Source of the DNA: an uncultured Nitrospirales bacterium
GTDB taxonomy: Bacteria > Nitrospirota > Nitrospiria > Nitrospirales > UBA8639
Direction of reading: 5' to 3'
Assembly (NCBI GenBank): GCA_958295805.1
Contig: OY282373.1
Span: 2,017,001 to 2,081,000 of the forward strand
DNA: 64,000 nt
The notes below the pieces were generated by a model. That model had not been told where the DNA came from. It was given only the letters and a program-made list of their open reading frames with translations, and made no database searches. This document shows positions 25,089 to 34,014 of the stretch, piece after piece (position 1 is the first letter of the stretch; every line of letters begins with the position of its first letter). The position numbers and the translations under genes were made by a program.

Positions 25089-26420
25089 TTATTCTCTCTC
25101 CGGGCGACGAGGACGTGGGCGAAAATTGATGATTGCCTCCATCATGTTCAAATTTTTCTCGACGACGCCCCGATTGTCATCAACAACCTTCCGAGCCTTC
25201 CGTCCTGCATGAGACACCCAATCCCGATCCTGAATCCCTTTCATAAACGTTCCCGTCACTTCCTCTTCGTTCCGGACCCGAACTCCGCCTCCGGTCTCAA
25301 TCAACAATTCCGCGATCTCTTGACAGTGGTCGGTATACGGACCAAAAGACACTGGCTTTCCCCACGCCGCCGGCTCCAAAAGATTATGTCCTCCAATGGG
25401 AGCCAACGTCCCACCGACAAATGCCAGCACGGCTAATCCGTAGGCCTGCGCCAGTTCTCCTCGGGTATCGAGAAGAATGACGCGAGGTCCGACGGAGGTC
25501 TCCACGGGCGACGCGTTCTTCAGCAACCGGCTCCGTCTCACGACCGGAAACCCGAACTGCTGAATGGTTTGAGTCAGGACGTCACTGCGCTCAACGTGCC
25601 GTGGGGCCAGCAACAGAATGACCTTGGGCAGGGAACGTGCCATCGTGCGATAACTTTGCAAGAGCACGGCTTCTTCGGGATGATGCGTACTGCCCGCGAC
25701 AATGAGCATCTCGTCCTCCGAAATCCCCAGTGCCGACCGTGTCACGGACGGTTCAGAGACTCCATTCATGACGTGATCGCATTTCATGTTGCCCGTGCCG
25801 TGCATCCGATCAGGAGAAGCCCCTAACTCAACGAAACGACGTCGGTCTCGGGAAGATTGCAGAAGCCCCAACGACACGGTTGAGAGGACGTGACGCATGA
25901 AAGGCCGAATCCATTGAAATCTGGAGAAGGACCGAGAGGATAATCGGCCATTCACGATAATGGCAGGAATGCCCCGCTGAGAAACGGCACGCAACACGTT
26001 CGGCCATAACTCGGTCTCGACCACGACAAACCCCACCGGGTTCATGGACTGAAGAAATCGGCGGACGATCCACGGGTAATCCAGGGGAAAAAAGCAATGG
26101 GTGGCGACGCCGGCTAAGCGTTGCTCCACGGCTTCTCGTCCGGTTTCCGTCACGGTCGAGACGATAATCCTGACTCGTGGATGCCGACGGTGCAGCGCGG
26201 TGAGAAAGGGAACGATTGTCAACACTTCACCCAACGATACGGCATGAACCCATAACGCGGTCTCGTGAGGGGCGCAACCGGGCGGCGGCACCCATCCCAT
26301 CCTTTGCCACAGGCCGGCTCGACATCGCTTTTTAAGCAGTAAGGTGAGAAGAACGATGGGAAAACAGAGAACAAGGAGGAGGTTATAGAGACGGTACCAC
26401 ATCTCGGCCGGCGTCTTCAT
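25089..26420 (-). CDS. waaA: 3-deoxy-D-manno-octulosonic acid (Kdo) transferase
   Basis: Adds Kdo to lipid IVA. The N-terminal membrane anchor MWYRLYNLLLVLCFPIVLLTLL is followed by WVHAVSLGEVLTIVPFL, the active-site glutamate region of WaaA. Further motifs are VVETELWPNVLRAV, VNGRLSSRSF and the donor-domain part AGSTHHPEEAVLL and FVGGTLAPIGGHNLLEPAAWGKPVSFGP. I start at the ATG of 26420; a TTG at 26462 would extend it without a better ribosome-binding site. It sits between the acyltransferase-like gene and lpxK. Confidence 0.93.
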   Translation of the reverse strand: MKTPAEMWYRLYNLLLVLCFPIVLLTLLLKKRCRAGLWQRMGWVPPPGCAPHETALWVHAVSLGEVLTIVPFLTALHRRHPRVRIIVSTVTETGREAVEQRLAGVATHCFFPLDYPWIVRRFLQSMNPVGFVVVETELWPNVLRAVSQRGIPAIIVNGRLSSRSFSRFQWIRPFMRHVLSTVSLGLLQSSRDRRRFVELGASPDRMHGTGNMKCDHVMNGVSEPSVTRSALGISEDEMLIVAGSTHHPEEAVLLQSYRTMARSLPKVILLLAPRHVERSDVLTQTIQQFGFPVVRRSRLLKNASPVETSVGPRVILLDTRGELAQAYGLAVLAFVGGTLAPIGGHNLLEPAAWGKPVSFGPYTDHCQEIAELLIETGGGVRVRNEEEVTGTFMKGIQDRDWVSHAGRKARKVVDDNRGVVEKNLNMMEAIINFRPRPRRPERE

Positions 26421-26513
26421 GAAATGAGAGAGAGGAACGATCACGCCTTGTGTTCTCAACAAGAGAAGCGAGGAAGTGTTGCGTCCGGCATCGGTCGGAG
26501 CAACGTGTGCCCG

Positions 26514-27169
26514 TCACTCGGGCCGGTGAACCATCGCCTCAGCTTCAGACGAGAGCGTGGATAACGTGGCTTCAAGTTCCTGCCGCGTCCTTTCCATGGC
26601 ATCGGCATCGGCGTCTCGATCAACCCAGATCGGCGTTCCCCACGTAAACGTCCCACGTGAAAATGGATACGGGACCATAAACCGGTCCCAACTGAAAAAG
26701 ACTTTTTTTTTGAATACGCCGCAATCAGAGGGACGATGGGCTGGCCGGTGGCTCTGGCAAGGGCCACGACGCCCGGTTGGACAACGTGCCTGGGACCCTT
26801 GGGACCATCAGGCGTGACGACCAGATCAACGCCCTGCCGACCTGAACGAATGAGTTGACGCAAGGCCCCTTCCCCGCCCCTCGTGGTCGATCCACGGATC
26901 GCTTCAAACCCGAACCGCTTGACGACTTGATAAATGAGTTCTCCGTCCCGATGCCGACTGATCAGAATCCGCGCCCGACGGCCACGGTAGGCTAACGGCA
27001 TCATCAATTGTTGTCCGTGCCAGAACGCGATGATCATCGTGCGCCCTTCCCGATAGAGCAGATCGACTTGCTCGGCTCCGTACACGCTCCACGACATCGA
27101 CCGGCCGAGCATGCGAATTGCCGCGGCACCACAAAACGGCAACGGGTTCAATCTTAGCCAATTCATCAT
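26514..27169 (-). CDS. DUF374 lysophospholipid acyltransferase-like, frameshifted at A9
   Basis: The upstream part (about 155 codons) reads well: IIAFWHGQQLMMPLAYRGR, the acyltransferase HxxxxD-type site in ISRHRDGELIYQVVKRFG, TPDGPKGPRHVVQPGVVALA and PIVPLIAAYS. At a run of nine A (nine T on the + strand, 26703-26711) the frame as given turns into a nonsense basic tail that ends at 26456. One extra A restores a family-like end: FFSWDRFMVPYPFSRGTF, then WGTPIWVDRDADADAMERTR, stopping at 26514. The corrected protein has 218 residues and no longer overlaps waaA. It probably acylates lipid A or a glycerolipid at the inner membrane. Confidence 0.8.
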
Positions 27170-27184
27170 GGAACGCGATCGACG

Positions 27185-28945
27185 TTACGTCGTGACCATG
27201 GATTCAACCGGAGCGTCGTGGAATTGAGTCTGATACAGACGCCGGTACACCGCGCTTTGAGACAACAACTCATGATGTCGCCCGACCGCTATCATCCGTC
27301 CTTCGTCAAGGACCACGATCCGATCAGCGTGCTGAACCGTGGACAGACGGTGGGCAATGACCAACGTCGTCCGATTTTTCATCAATTCGGTCAACGCCCC
27401 CTGAACGTTTCGTTCCGATTCGGTATCCAGCGCGGACGTGGCTTCATCAAGAATCAGCAGCGGCGGATTCCGCAGGATCGCTCGAGCAATGGCTAACCGT
27501 TGGCGTTGTCCGCCCGACAGTTTCACCCCGTTTTCTCCAATCAACGCGTCCAACTTGTCAGGCAATTCCTCAATAAATTCCCATGCGTGCGCGGCCCGTG
27601 CCGCTTGCAGAATTTCCGCTTCACTGGCTTCCGGACGACCGTACCCGACGTTGGCCCGAATGGTTTCATCAAACAACACGGTATCTTGAGAGACAATGGC
27701 AATCTGCGCCCGCAGCGACGGTAACGTCGCCTCTTTAATGTCTCGACCATCAATGAGCACTTGACCGTTCGATGGGTCATAAAATCGCGGGACGAGACTC
27801 ATCAGGGTGGATTTGCCGCTCCCGCTCCTCCCGACCAACGCAATGACTTCTCCACGGTGGATGGTGAGGTTCACGTCTTCAATCGCCGGTGCGTCGGCAC
27901 CTTCGTAACAAAAACTCACGTTTCGAAACTCAAGGGAACGCGAGAAATTCGGCAACGCCATCCGACCACGATCATGGACGAATTCATGCTCCTTATCCAT
28001 CATTTCAAACACTCGATTCGCGGCGGCCAGTGCTCGTTGCAGCGCCGCATTCGTCGCGGCAACTCTTCTCACCGGTCCATAGGCCATCACCATCGCCGTT
28101 AAAAAGGAAAAAAATTCGCCGGGTTGCATCTGATCGTTGATGACTAAAGACCCACCGTACCAGATAATCAGGGCAATGCCTCCTATCCCGATCATCTCTA
28201 GAAGGGGCGACGTGACCGCCATCAATTGTTCCGACTTCATATTCGCCCGCAAAAAAGACCTGTTTCCCTCGGCAAAACGCCGTTGTTCAACGATTTCTCC
28301 TCCGTAGGCTTTCACGATTCGAATGCCGGCAAACGCTTCCTTCAACGTGGCACCCATGTCTCCCATGGACTCTTGCCGCCTGGTGGCCAATTTGCGTAAT
28401 CGCCTGCCGATGGTGACGATGGCATAGCCTGAAACCGGCATCATCAGAAACAACACCGTGGCCATTTTCCAATTCTGATAAAACGCCACGCTGCTTAACG
28501 CAAGAAAGGTCAGTCCTTGCTGAATCAAATCCTTAATCACGTTGGGAACGGCATTGACCATTTCGTTGACGTCGTTGATGACTCGTGAAGCTAAACGACC
28601 ACCGGAATGTCTGTGATGAAACGTCAACGAGAGACGAAGAAAGTGGCTGAACAATTGCTGACGAATGTCCGCAACGATTCGATTGCCCACGTAACTCATT
28701 AAATACGCCTGTCCATACGCGAAGGACCCCTTGAACGTGGCCGCACCCACGATCACCAGGGGCAACACCATGAGCAACACTTGATCCTTCGCAATGAAAA
28801 TTCCATCTAAGACGGGCTGAACGAGCCAGGCGTAGACTCCGGACATTCCCGCGACGCCCACCGCACACAGACAGGCCGTGATCACTCGAAACCGATACGC
28901 ACGAAGATACGACAGAATTCTGAGAAAAACGGTCACGCTTGACAT
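27185..28945 (-). CDS. msbA: Lipid A export ABC transporter, MsbA-like
   Basis: 586-residue half-transporter. Six membrane helices span residues 1-310, with the MsbA-type motif NRIVADIRQQLFSHFLRLSLTFHH. In the nucleotide-binding domain, Walker A is ALVGRSGSGKST, the Q-loop follows, the signature is LSGGQRQRLAIARAIL, Walker B is LLILDEATSALD, and the H-loop is VIAHRLSTV. It should flip core-lipid A across the inner membrane. Its 3' end is 15 bases before the acyltransferase gene and its 5' end overlaps lpxB by 13 bases. Confidence 0.92.
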   Translation of the reverse strand: MSSVTVFLRILSYLRAYRFRVITACLCAVGVAGMSGVYAWLVQPVLDGIFIAKDQVLLMVLPLVIVGAATFKGSFAYGQAYLMSYVGNRIVADIRQQLFSHFLRLSLTFHHRHSGGRLASRVINDVNEMVNAVPNVIKDLIQQGLTFLALSSVAFYQNWKMATVLFLMMPVSGYAIVTIGRRLRKLATRRQESMGDMGATLKEAFAGIRIVKAYGGEIVEQRRFAEGNRSFLRANMKSEQLMAVTSPLLEMIGIGGIALIIWYGGSLVINDQMQPGEFFSFLTAMVMAYGPVRRVAATNAALQRALAAANRVFEMMDKEHEFVHDRGRMALPNFSRSLEFRNVSFCYEGADAPAIEDVNLTIHRGEVIALVGRSGSGKSTLMSLVPRFYDPSNGQVLIDGRDIKEATLPSLRAQIAIVSQDTVLFDETIRANVGYGRPEASEAEILQAARAAHAWEFIEELPDKLDALIGENGVKLSGGQRQRLAIARAILRNPPLLILDEATSALDTESERNVQGALTELMKNRTTLVIAHRLSTVQHADRIVVLDEGRMIAVGRHHELLSQSAVYRRLYQTQFHDAPVESMVTT

Positions 28946-30069
28946 TCCGCCAACACCACCTCTGCGGCTCTTCGAGACGCCCCCGGCGTGCCCAGTTGTG
29001 CACGGATGCTTTCGAAGGCGCCTTGCATCTGCTCATACCGCGTTCGGTCCTTCAGAAGCCGAAGCGCCTCCTGGCTCAGTCGTTCCGCGGTCGCTTCCGA
29101 TTGTAATAATTCCGGGACAATCCCACGGCCGGCCACCAGATTGACTAAACCGACGTGGTCAACCGTCATGAGCATTTTGGTCACGAGATACGTGATCCAG
29201 GAAACGCGATACGTGAGGATCATCGGCGTACCGATCAAGGCCGCCTGCAAGGTGGCCGTCCCCGAGGCCACCAACAACAAGTCGGCCGTGGCCATGACTT
29301 CATTCGGGCAATTCGGAACCACGGTCACGGGATACTGCTTTCGATCAACGCCTTCGTCAATCCATTCCGCCGGCACGGTGGGCGCTTGTCCGATCACGCA
29401 GTGAATGGCAGGGAAATCCTCTCGAATGCGCAACGCCGCCTCCATCATGACCGGCAACAGGGATCGAATCTCTGCGCGACGGCTCCCCGGGAGGACGCCA
29501 AGAATCAACCCTTCAACGGGAAGCCCCCATTGTTGTCGCAGTCGAGCCTTGTCATAGCGCGGCGCCAGACTGTCGAGTAAGGGATGCCCCACAAAACTAC
29601 AGGGAACGTTGGCGGCACGGTACACGGATTCCTCAAACGGTAAAATCACGATCATCCGCCGGACGACCCGCTTGATCACGTTGATCCGGCGTCGGCCCCA
29701 CGCCCAAATTTGCGGCGCAATATAATAGATCACCTTGTGCCCGAACTTTGCCGCGATTCTGGCCAACCGGAGATTCATGGACGGATTATCGACAAAAACG
29801 ACTCCATCCAGGGATTCCCGTCTGAAAATCCGCTTCAGGGTCAACACGTTGGCAATCCCCTTCCCAATCGTCACCGGCCCAGGCACGCCCATGGCGTCCA
29901 CTCGATGTAACCCCTGGATCAACTCGACTCCGGCGGCGTGCATGTGTTGGCCGCCCACGCCAATCAGTCGCACGTCGGGCCGAAGTTGTTTCAACGCTTT
30001 TGCCAAGTGTGCGCCATGGAGATCTCCTGAAGCCTCGCCGGTCACAATCATGATTGAAAGGCCAGCCAT
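28933..30069 (-). CDS. lpxB: Lipid-A-disaccharide synthase
   Basis: Joins lipid X and UDP-diacylglucosamine into the lipid A disaccharide at the membrane surface. Motifs: IMIVTGEASGDLHGAHLAKAL at the start, VDNPSMNLRLARIA, HKVIYYIAPQIWAWGRRRI, FVGHPLLDSL, GVLPGSRRAEIRSLLPVMMEAA and LLVASGTATLQAALIGTPMILTYR. Length 378 is normal. It overlaps msbA by 13 bases, and the preceding Gfo/Idh/MocA gene ends only 15 bases upstream. Confidence 0.95.
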   Translation of the reverse strand: MAGLSIMIVTGEASGDLHGAHLAKALKQLRPDVRLIGVGGQHMHAAGVELIQGLHRVDAMGVPGPVTIGKGIANVLTLKRIFRRESLDGVVFVDNPSMNLRLARIAAKFGHKVIYYIAPQIWAWGRRRINVIKRVVRRMIVILPFEESVYRAANVPCSFVGHPLLDSLAPRYDKARLRQQWGLPVEGLILGVLPGSRRAEIRSLLPVMMEAALRIREDFPAIHCVIGQAPTVPAEWIDEGVDRKQYPVTVVPNCPNEVMATADLLLVASGTATLQAALIGTPMILTYRVSWITYLVTKMLMTVDHVGLVNLVAGRGIVPELLQSEATAERLSQEALRLLKDRTRYEQMQGAFESIRAQLGTPGASRRAAEVVLAECQA

Positions 30070-30084
30070 GGCTCCGGCACGATT

Positions 30085-31062
30085 CTACGCAACGGGGACG
30101 CCGACGTTCGACGCCCCGGCCAGCGGATGAGTCGCTCCACGGATGGAATCAGTAATCGCATGGGCCAACTCCAGGGCCGCCACGCCCTCTTCACCGGAGA
30201 CGCCGCGGGAGACGCCGCGTTGAATGGATTCCACGAAGGCTTCCATCTCCCGTCTGAGGGGTTCTTCATCGCCGCCCTGAATGGATTCCTCAATCACGGA
30301 CAATTCATCAGTGGGAATCCCCGTTTGTCGATACACGATGCCTTGGCGAGATTGATAATCAACGGAGAGATACAAATTCTCCTGGAACAGACGCATTTTT
30401 CGCAACCGGCCGGTCGACACTCGGCTTGCGGTAAGATTGACGACGCACCCTTCGGAAAATGCGACCCTCGCATTGGCAAAATCGACCTGCGAGGACAGAA
30501 CGCTGACGCCGATGGCCTCCACGGTTTTCACCCGTCCCAACTCAAAAGACAACACCAGATCGACGTCGTGAATCATCAAATCCAACACCACGTCGACGTC
30601 GGTTCCCCGCGATTGAAAGGGTGCCAAACGATGACATTCGATAAACCTGGGATTCTGAATCACATGGTGGATCCTGTCTCTCACCGGATTAAATCGTTCC
30701 ACGTGCCCCACGTGCAAAATCAATCCCCGGCGGCGGGCGTTCTGGACCATCTGCCGCCCTTCCTTCACCATGGACGCAATGGGCTTTTCAACCAGGACGT
30801 GAACCCCGGCGTGAAGGCAGAGTTGAACGATCTCATAATGTTGCAACGTGGGCACTGCGACGCTGACGGCGTCGACTTGACCGAGTAACTCCTGATAATC
30901 CGAAAACGTCGACACGCCAAAACGATGGGCGATTTCTGCGGCGCGGTTCTCGTCACGATCCACCACGCCCACTAAATGGGTCTGCGGCAACTGGGCGTAA
31001 ATTCTCGCGTGATGTTGCCCAAGGTATCCGACGCCTATCACCCCGACGTTCAGCGGTTTCAT
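30085..31062 (-). CDS. Gfo/Idh/MocA-family oxidoreductase in the lpx cluster
   Basis: 325 residues with an N-terminal NAD(P)-binding Rossmann fold (VGVIGVGYLGQHHARIY), the EKP motif (HAGVHVLVEKPIASM) and the C-terminal domain with HVGHVERFNPV and MIHDVDLVLSF. In organisms such as Acidithiobacillus and Leptospira, a relative (GnnA) oxidises UDP-GlcNAc for amino-sugar lipid A. Here the location between lpxI and lpxB suggests a lipid A related step, but no GnnB aminotransferase is in the window. Substrate not proven. Confidence 0.82.
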   Translation of the reverse strand: MKPLNVGVIGVGYLGQHHARIYAQLPQTHLVGVVDRDENRAAEIAHRFGVSTFSDYQELLGQVDAVSVAVPTLQHYEIVQLCLHAGVHVLVEKPIASMVKEGRQMVQNARRRGLILHVGHVERFNPVRDRIHHVIQNPRFIECHRLAPFQSRGTDVDVVLDLMIHDVDLVLSFELGRVKTVEAIGVSVLSSQVDFANARVAFSEGCVVNLTASRVSTGRLRKMRLFQENLYLSVDYQSRQGIVYRQTGIPTDELSVIEESIQGGDEEPLRREMEAFVESIQRGVSRGVSGEEGVAALELAHAITDSIRGATHPLAGASNVGVPVA

Positions 31063-31158
31063 CGTTTGTCTTCCTCAGATTCAGCGTCGTCCGACGTTCT
31101 GGAAGGAACGTGACGCACCGGCGGAACACGGTGCATCGGAGCGACGGCCACGCACGCG

Positions 31159-32004
31159 TCACGCGGGTAGACCAAGAATCGCGATACCGGACTGACGGGC
31201 GTTCTCCAGCATCTCCTCCCGATCGAGCATGATGGTCTTGTCGGCCTCGACGGCCAACACCAAGGCCTTGGCATCATTCATCACGTGAATGGTTTGCGGA
31301 CCAACCGCGGGTAAATCAAATCGTAAATCCTGTTGAGGTTTGCAGCGTTTCACGACGACCGCGCCGTTCCGAGCCAATCGGCCCCCACGTCGAATCGCTT
31401 CATCCGTGCCTTCAACGGCTTCAACCGCGACGATCACGCGATCCTTGACGACAACGCATTGGCCAACGTCCATTCGACCAATCTCTTGAGCCACGTTCCA
31501 TCCGTAGGACACGTCCTCCCGTTCCGCCTTGGACAACCGTCGAGTCAACTCCCCTTCAGGAACCAGAAGATCGGCCAATCCAAAAGTCGATTCTCGAACG
31601 GCAATGCCTTCTTCTTCCAGCCACGCGGCAATGGCTCTGAGAATGGCGTCATCCTTCCAGGACTTCAATTTCGTGAAGAACGCAACGGCCCACAGGTCAG
31701 GACGAACGCTCGAAAAGAGATGCGTTTTTTTCATCCCGCCCAGCATGACGACTTGCCGGACTCCGTCTCCCTTCAGCGCGCGAATGACCTTGCCGAACTG
31801 CCCGATGCGAACCCAGTGGATTCGATCAACGACCTGCTCCAACTCAGGGACCGTCTCTCCCTGATGCGCAACGGCCGAGACGCGCAACCCAAGCTTTCTG
31901 GCATTCTCGGCAAAGATGACGGGGAATCGTCCATTTCCTGCAATGAGACCGATCCAGTCGCCGGGAGTCGGGCGCGGCGACGAAGATGAGAGGACGTCAG
32001 ACAT
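31159..32004 (-). CDS. lpxI: UDP-2,3-diacylglucosamine pyrophosphatase, LpxI type
   Basis: 281 residues of the LpxI (DUF1009) family, which replaces LpxH in many bacteria and yields lipid X. The start region is GLIAGNGRFPVIFAENARKLG, followed by GQFGKVIRALKGDGVRQVVMLGGMKKTHLF. The C-terminal domain has DVGQCVVVKDRVIVAVEAVEGTDEAIRRGG and KRCKPQQDLRFDLPAVGPQTI. It is separated from lpxA by 15 bases and precedes the oxidoreductase gene by 96. No lpxH-like gene is present in the window. Confidence 0.93.
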   Translation of the reverse strand: MSDVLSSSSPRPTPGDWIGLIAGNGRFPVIFAENARKLGLRVSAVAHQGETVPELEQVVDRIHWVRIGQFGKVIRALKGDGVRQVVMLGGMKKTHLFSSVRPDLWAVAFFTKLKSWKDDAILRAIAAWLEEEGIAVRESTFGLADLLVPEGELTRRLSKAEREDVSYGWNVAQEIGRMDVGQCVVVKDRVIVAVEAVEGTDEAIRRGGRLARNGAVVVKRCKPQQDLRFDLPAVGPQTIHVMNDAKALVLAVEADKTIMLDREEMLENARQSGIAILGLPA

Positions 32005-32019
32005 CGGTTGTGTCGCTCC

Positions 32020-32829
32020 CTACAATTCTTCGGGATCGTCTTTATCTTTTTTCGCGGCACGACACGTGCCGCGAGTCGAGCTTTCCAAAAACGTGAGCAG
32101 AACCAAGACGTCCGGGCTATTCTGAAATTGGTGACGCGCCAGTTTAATCGCGTCGGCCATGCGCTGTTTTTTTCGGAAGAGTACGAGATAAGCCTGTTTC
32201 AAAATTCGAATGCGCTGAGCCGAAAACCCTCCTCGACGAAGGCCAATGGCATTGACCCCGTAGAGATTGGCTCGATTCCCAACGGCCCGCATGAACGGAG
32301 GCACGTCCCGGGCCACGGCCGAGCACCCGCCGACCATCGCGTAATCGCCGACTCGCGCATATTGATGAATGCCCACCAGTCCCCCGATGACGGCATAATT
32401 CCCAACCGAGATGTGACCGGCCAGCGTTGCCCCATTGGCCATGACCACGTGATCCCCGACGTGACAATCATGCGCAACGTGGACGCAGGCCATGAGAAAA
32501 TTCTGCCGACCAACGGTCGTGATCCCTCCGCCGAACGACGTCCCACGATGAATCGTGACGCACTCGCGGATGATGTTGTCGTCGCCGATACTCAGCCGAG
32601 TCGGTTCATCATGGTACTGCAAGTGTTGAGGTGGCCCACCCAGAGACACGTAGGGAAAAATTTTGCACCGTTGCCCGATTTCCGTGATTCCTTCTATGGA
32701 CACGTGCGAACGCAATTCGGTTCCCCGACCGATTGTTACGTCCTCACCAATCACGCAATGAGGACCGACGACCACGTCCTCGTCAAGCGAGGCGTTGGGA
32801 TGCACGATAGCCGTTGGATGAATGGACAT
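32020..32829 (-). CDS. lpxA: UDP-N-acetylglucosamine O-acyltransferase
   Basis: First enzyme of lipid A synthesis. From the ATG at 32829 the protein opens MSIHPTAIVHPNASLDEDVV, the family start; a longer frame to 32949 is rejected because its N-terminus is arginine-rich non-homologous sequence inside fabZ. It consists of left-handed beta-helix hexapeptide repeats (VVVGPHCVIGEDVTIGRGT and more), with the catalytic region at VHVAHDCHVGDHVVMANGA. The C-terminal helices include GGFSAQRIRILKQAYLVLF. Length 269 is slightly longer than E. coli LpxA (262). Confidence 0.94.
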   Translation of the reverse strand: MSIHPTAIVHPNASLDEDVVVGPHCVIGEDVTIGRGTELRSHVSIEGITEIGQRCKIFPYVSLGGPPQHLQYHDEPTRLSIGDDNIIRECVTIHRGTSFGGGITTVGRQNFLMACVHVAHDCHVGDHVVMANGATLAGHISVGNYAVIGGLVGIHQYARVGDYAMVGGCSAVARDVPPFMRAVGNRANLYGVNAIGLRRGGFSAQRIRILKQAYLVLFRKKQRMADAIKLARHQFQNSPDVLVLLTFLESSTRGTCRAAKKDKDDPEEL

Positions 32830-32866
32830 TTCAGACGTTCGCCAAACCGACGCGCGCGTCGTCCGG

Positions 32867-33340
32867 CTAATCCACCTGCGCGGCCGGTGCTCCCTCCGAC
32901 GACACCATGGCGCTCGATTCAGCCTGACAGACAAGATCCGGCCCGACAAAAGCCCTCCCTTGCATCTTCCAATGGGGTGGCCGTCGTTTTATCACTTGGA
33001 CTTCCAGCCGGACTTGATCCCCGGGAACGACGGGTTTGCGAAACTTTGCTTTATCAATCCCCGTGAGATACACGATCGGCGTTTTCTCGACCTTCGAGGA
33101 CCGAAGGGCTAAGATTCCGCCTAATTGCGCAAGGGCTTCCAGGATCAAGACACCCGGAAAGATCGGCCGACCAGGAAAATGGCCTTGAAAGCAGGGCTCG
33201 TTGGCCGTGATGTTTTTCAGCCCCACCGCACGTTGATCAAGAACAAGCTCCACGACGCGATCAACCAGCAAAAAAGGGTACCGATGCGGTAAGATGGACT
33301 GGATTTCACTATTCTCTATGACGGGGTGATCATCAGCCAT
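32867..33340 (-). CDS. fabZ: (3R)-hydroxyacyl-ACP dehydratase
   Basis: Hot-dog fold dehydratase of fatty acid elongation. Catalytic His is in ILPHRYPFLLVDRV, and the active-site Glu in GVLILEALAQLGG after HFPGRPIFPG. I use the ATG at 33340, which has GGAGG five bases upstream, and not the TTG at 33352. The product has 157 residues. It sits between the Skp-like gene and lpxA, the standard position for supplying acyl-ACP control next to lipid A synthesis; lpxD, which often lies here, is absent. Confidence 0.94.
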   Translation of the reverse strand: MADDHPVIENSEIQSILPHRYPFLLVDRVVELVLDQRAVGLKNITANEPCFQGHFPGRPIFPGVLILEALAQLGGILALRSSKVEKTPIVYLTGIDKAKFRKPVVPGDQVRLEVQVIKRRPPHWKMQGRAFVGPDLVCQAESSAMVSSEGAPAAQVD

Positions 33341-33398
33341 CCGTTCCTCCAATGCGACGCGTCCCGACGCGCGGCGCCCCTCACGTGATCCATGAGGC

Positions 33399-33998
33399 TT
33401 ATGATTGACCTGCCGTTGACGTCTCTCGATCCAAGGCTTCCTTGACCGCGGGAGAAAGATCCAGGCTCGGTTCGTAATACCGGGTGGAGGTTTTCTGTCC
33501 CTTTTCTATCACGAGTGCCATCCCTTGATCGAGAGCAATGCGTTTCACGATCACGTCCACTCGATCACGAAATTCGTCCAGCGACTCAACCCGTTTTGCC
33601 TGCACCTCTCGGTTCATGTCTCCGGCTTTTTGTTGATACGCGACCATGCGCCGTCGAAAATCTTCTTCTTTTTGCTGCCTGGCGGACGGACTTAAGACGC
33701 TGCCCTGACGCAACAATTGATTTTCCAGGCGACGAAGTTCCTGTTGTTCAAGTTCGAGCAACGCTTGCCGATTCTGCATAAACGTCTCGAGGGTCTCGCT
33801 GACTTGGCGTCCAAGCTTGGATTCTTTCAACAACCATTCCGTATCCACCACCCCGATGGAGAGACCGGACAAAGCAGACCGTTGCTCACCAGACGTTCCC
33901 GACGGTGAAGTCGAACAACCCGTCACGACGACCACGAAGATCAGGCCGGCCGACAGCATCCTGACCCGATTCATCCTGAACACGGTTGAACGCCGCAT
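33399..33998 (-). CDS. OmpH/Skp family periplasmic chaperone, predicted lipoprotein
   Basis: 199 residues. Its signal peptide ends in a lipobox (VVVVTGC), so it may be membrane tethered, unlike soluble E. coli Skp. The Skp-type domain starts at SIGVVDTEWLLKESKLGRQV, and a long charged coiled coil follows (LELEQQELRRLENQLLRQG...). The end has GMALVIEKGQKTSTRYY. The ATG at 33998 is chosen because AAGGTGA precedes it. It is 16 bases downstream of bamA and would hold unfolded outer-membrane proteins for BamA. Confidence 0.85.
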   Translation of the reverse strand: MRRSTVFRMNRVRMLSAGLIFVVVVTGCSTSPSGTSGEQRSALSGLSIGVVDTEWLLKESKLGRQVSETLETFMQNRQALLELEQQELRRLENQLLRQGSVLSPSARQQKEEDFRRRMVAYQQKAGDMNREVQAKRVESLDEFRDRVDVIVKRIALDQGMALVIEKGQKTSTRYYEPSLDLSPAVKEALDRETSTAGQS

Positions 33999-34014
33999 GA
34001 TCTTCACTCACCTT

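Noticed and set aside
26456-26513. Natural C-terminus of the DUF374 protein in the given frame
   Set aside because: The tail is basic and unlike the family, and the alternative frame gives a normal family ending.
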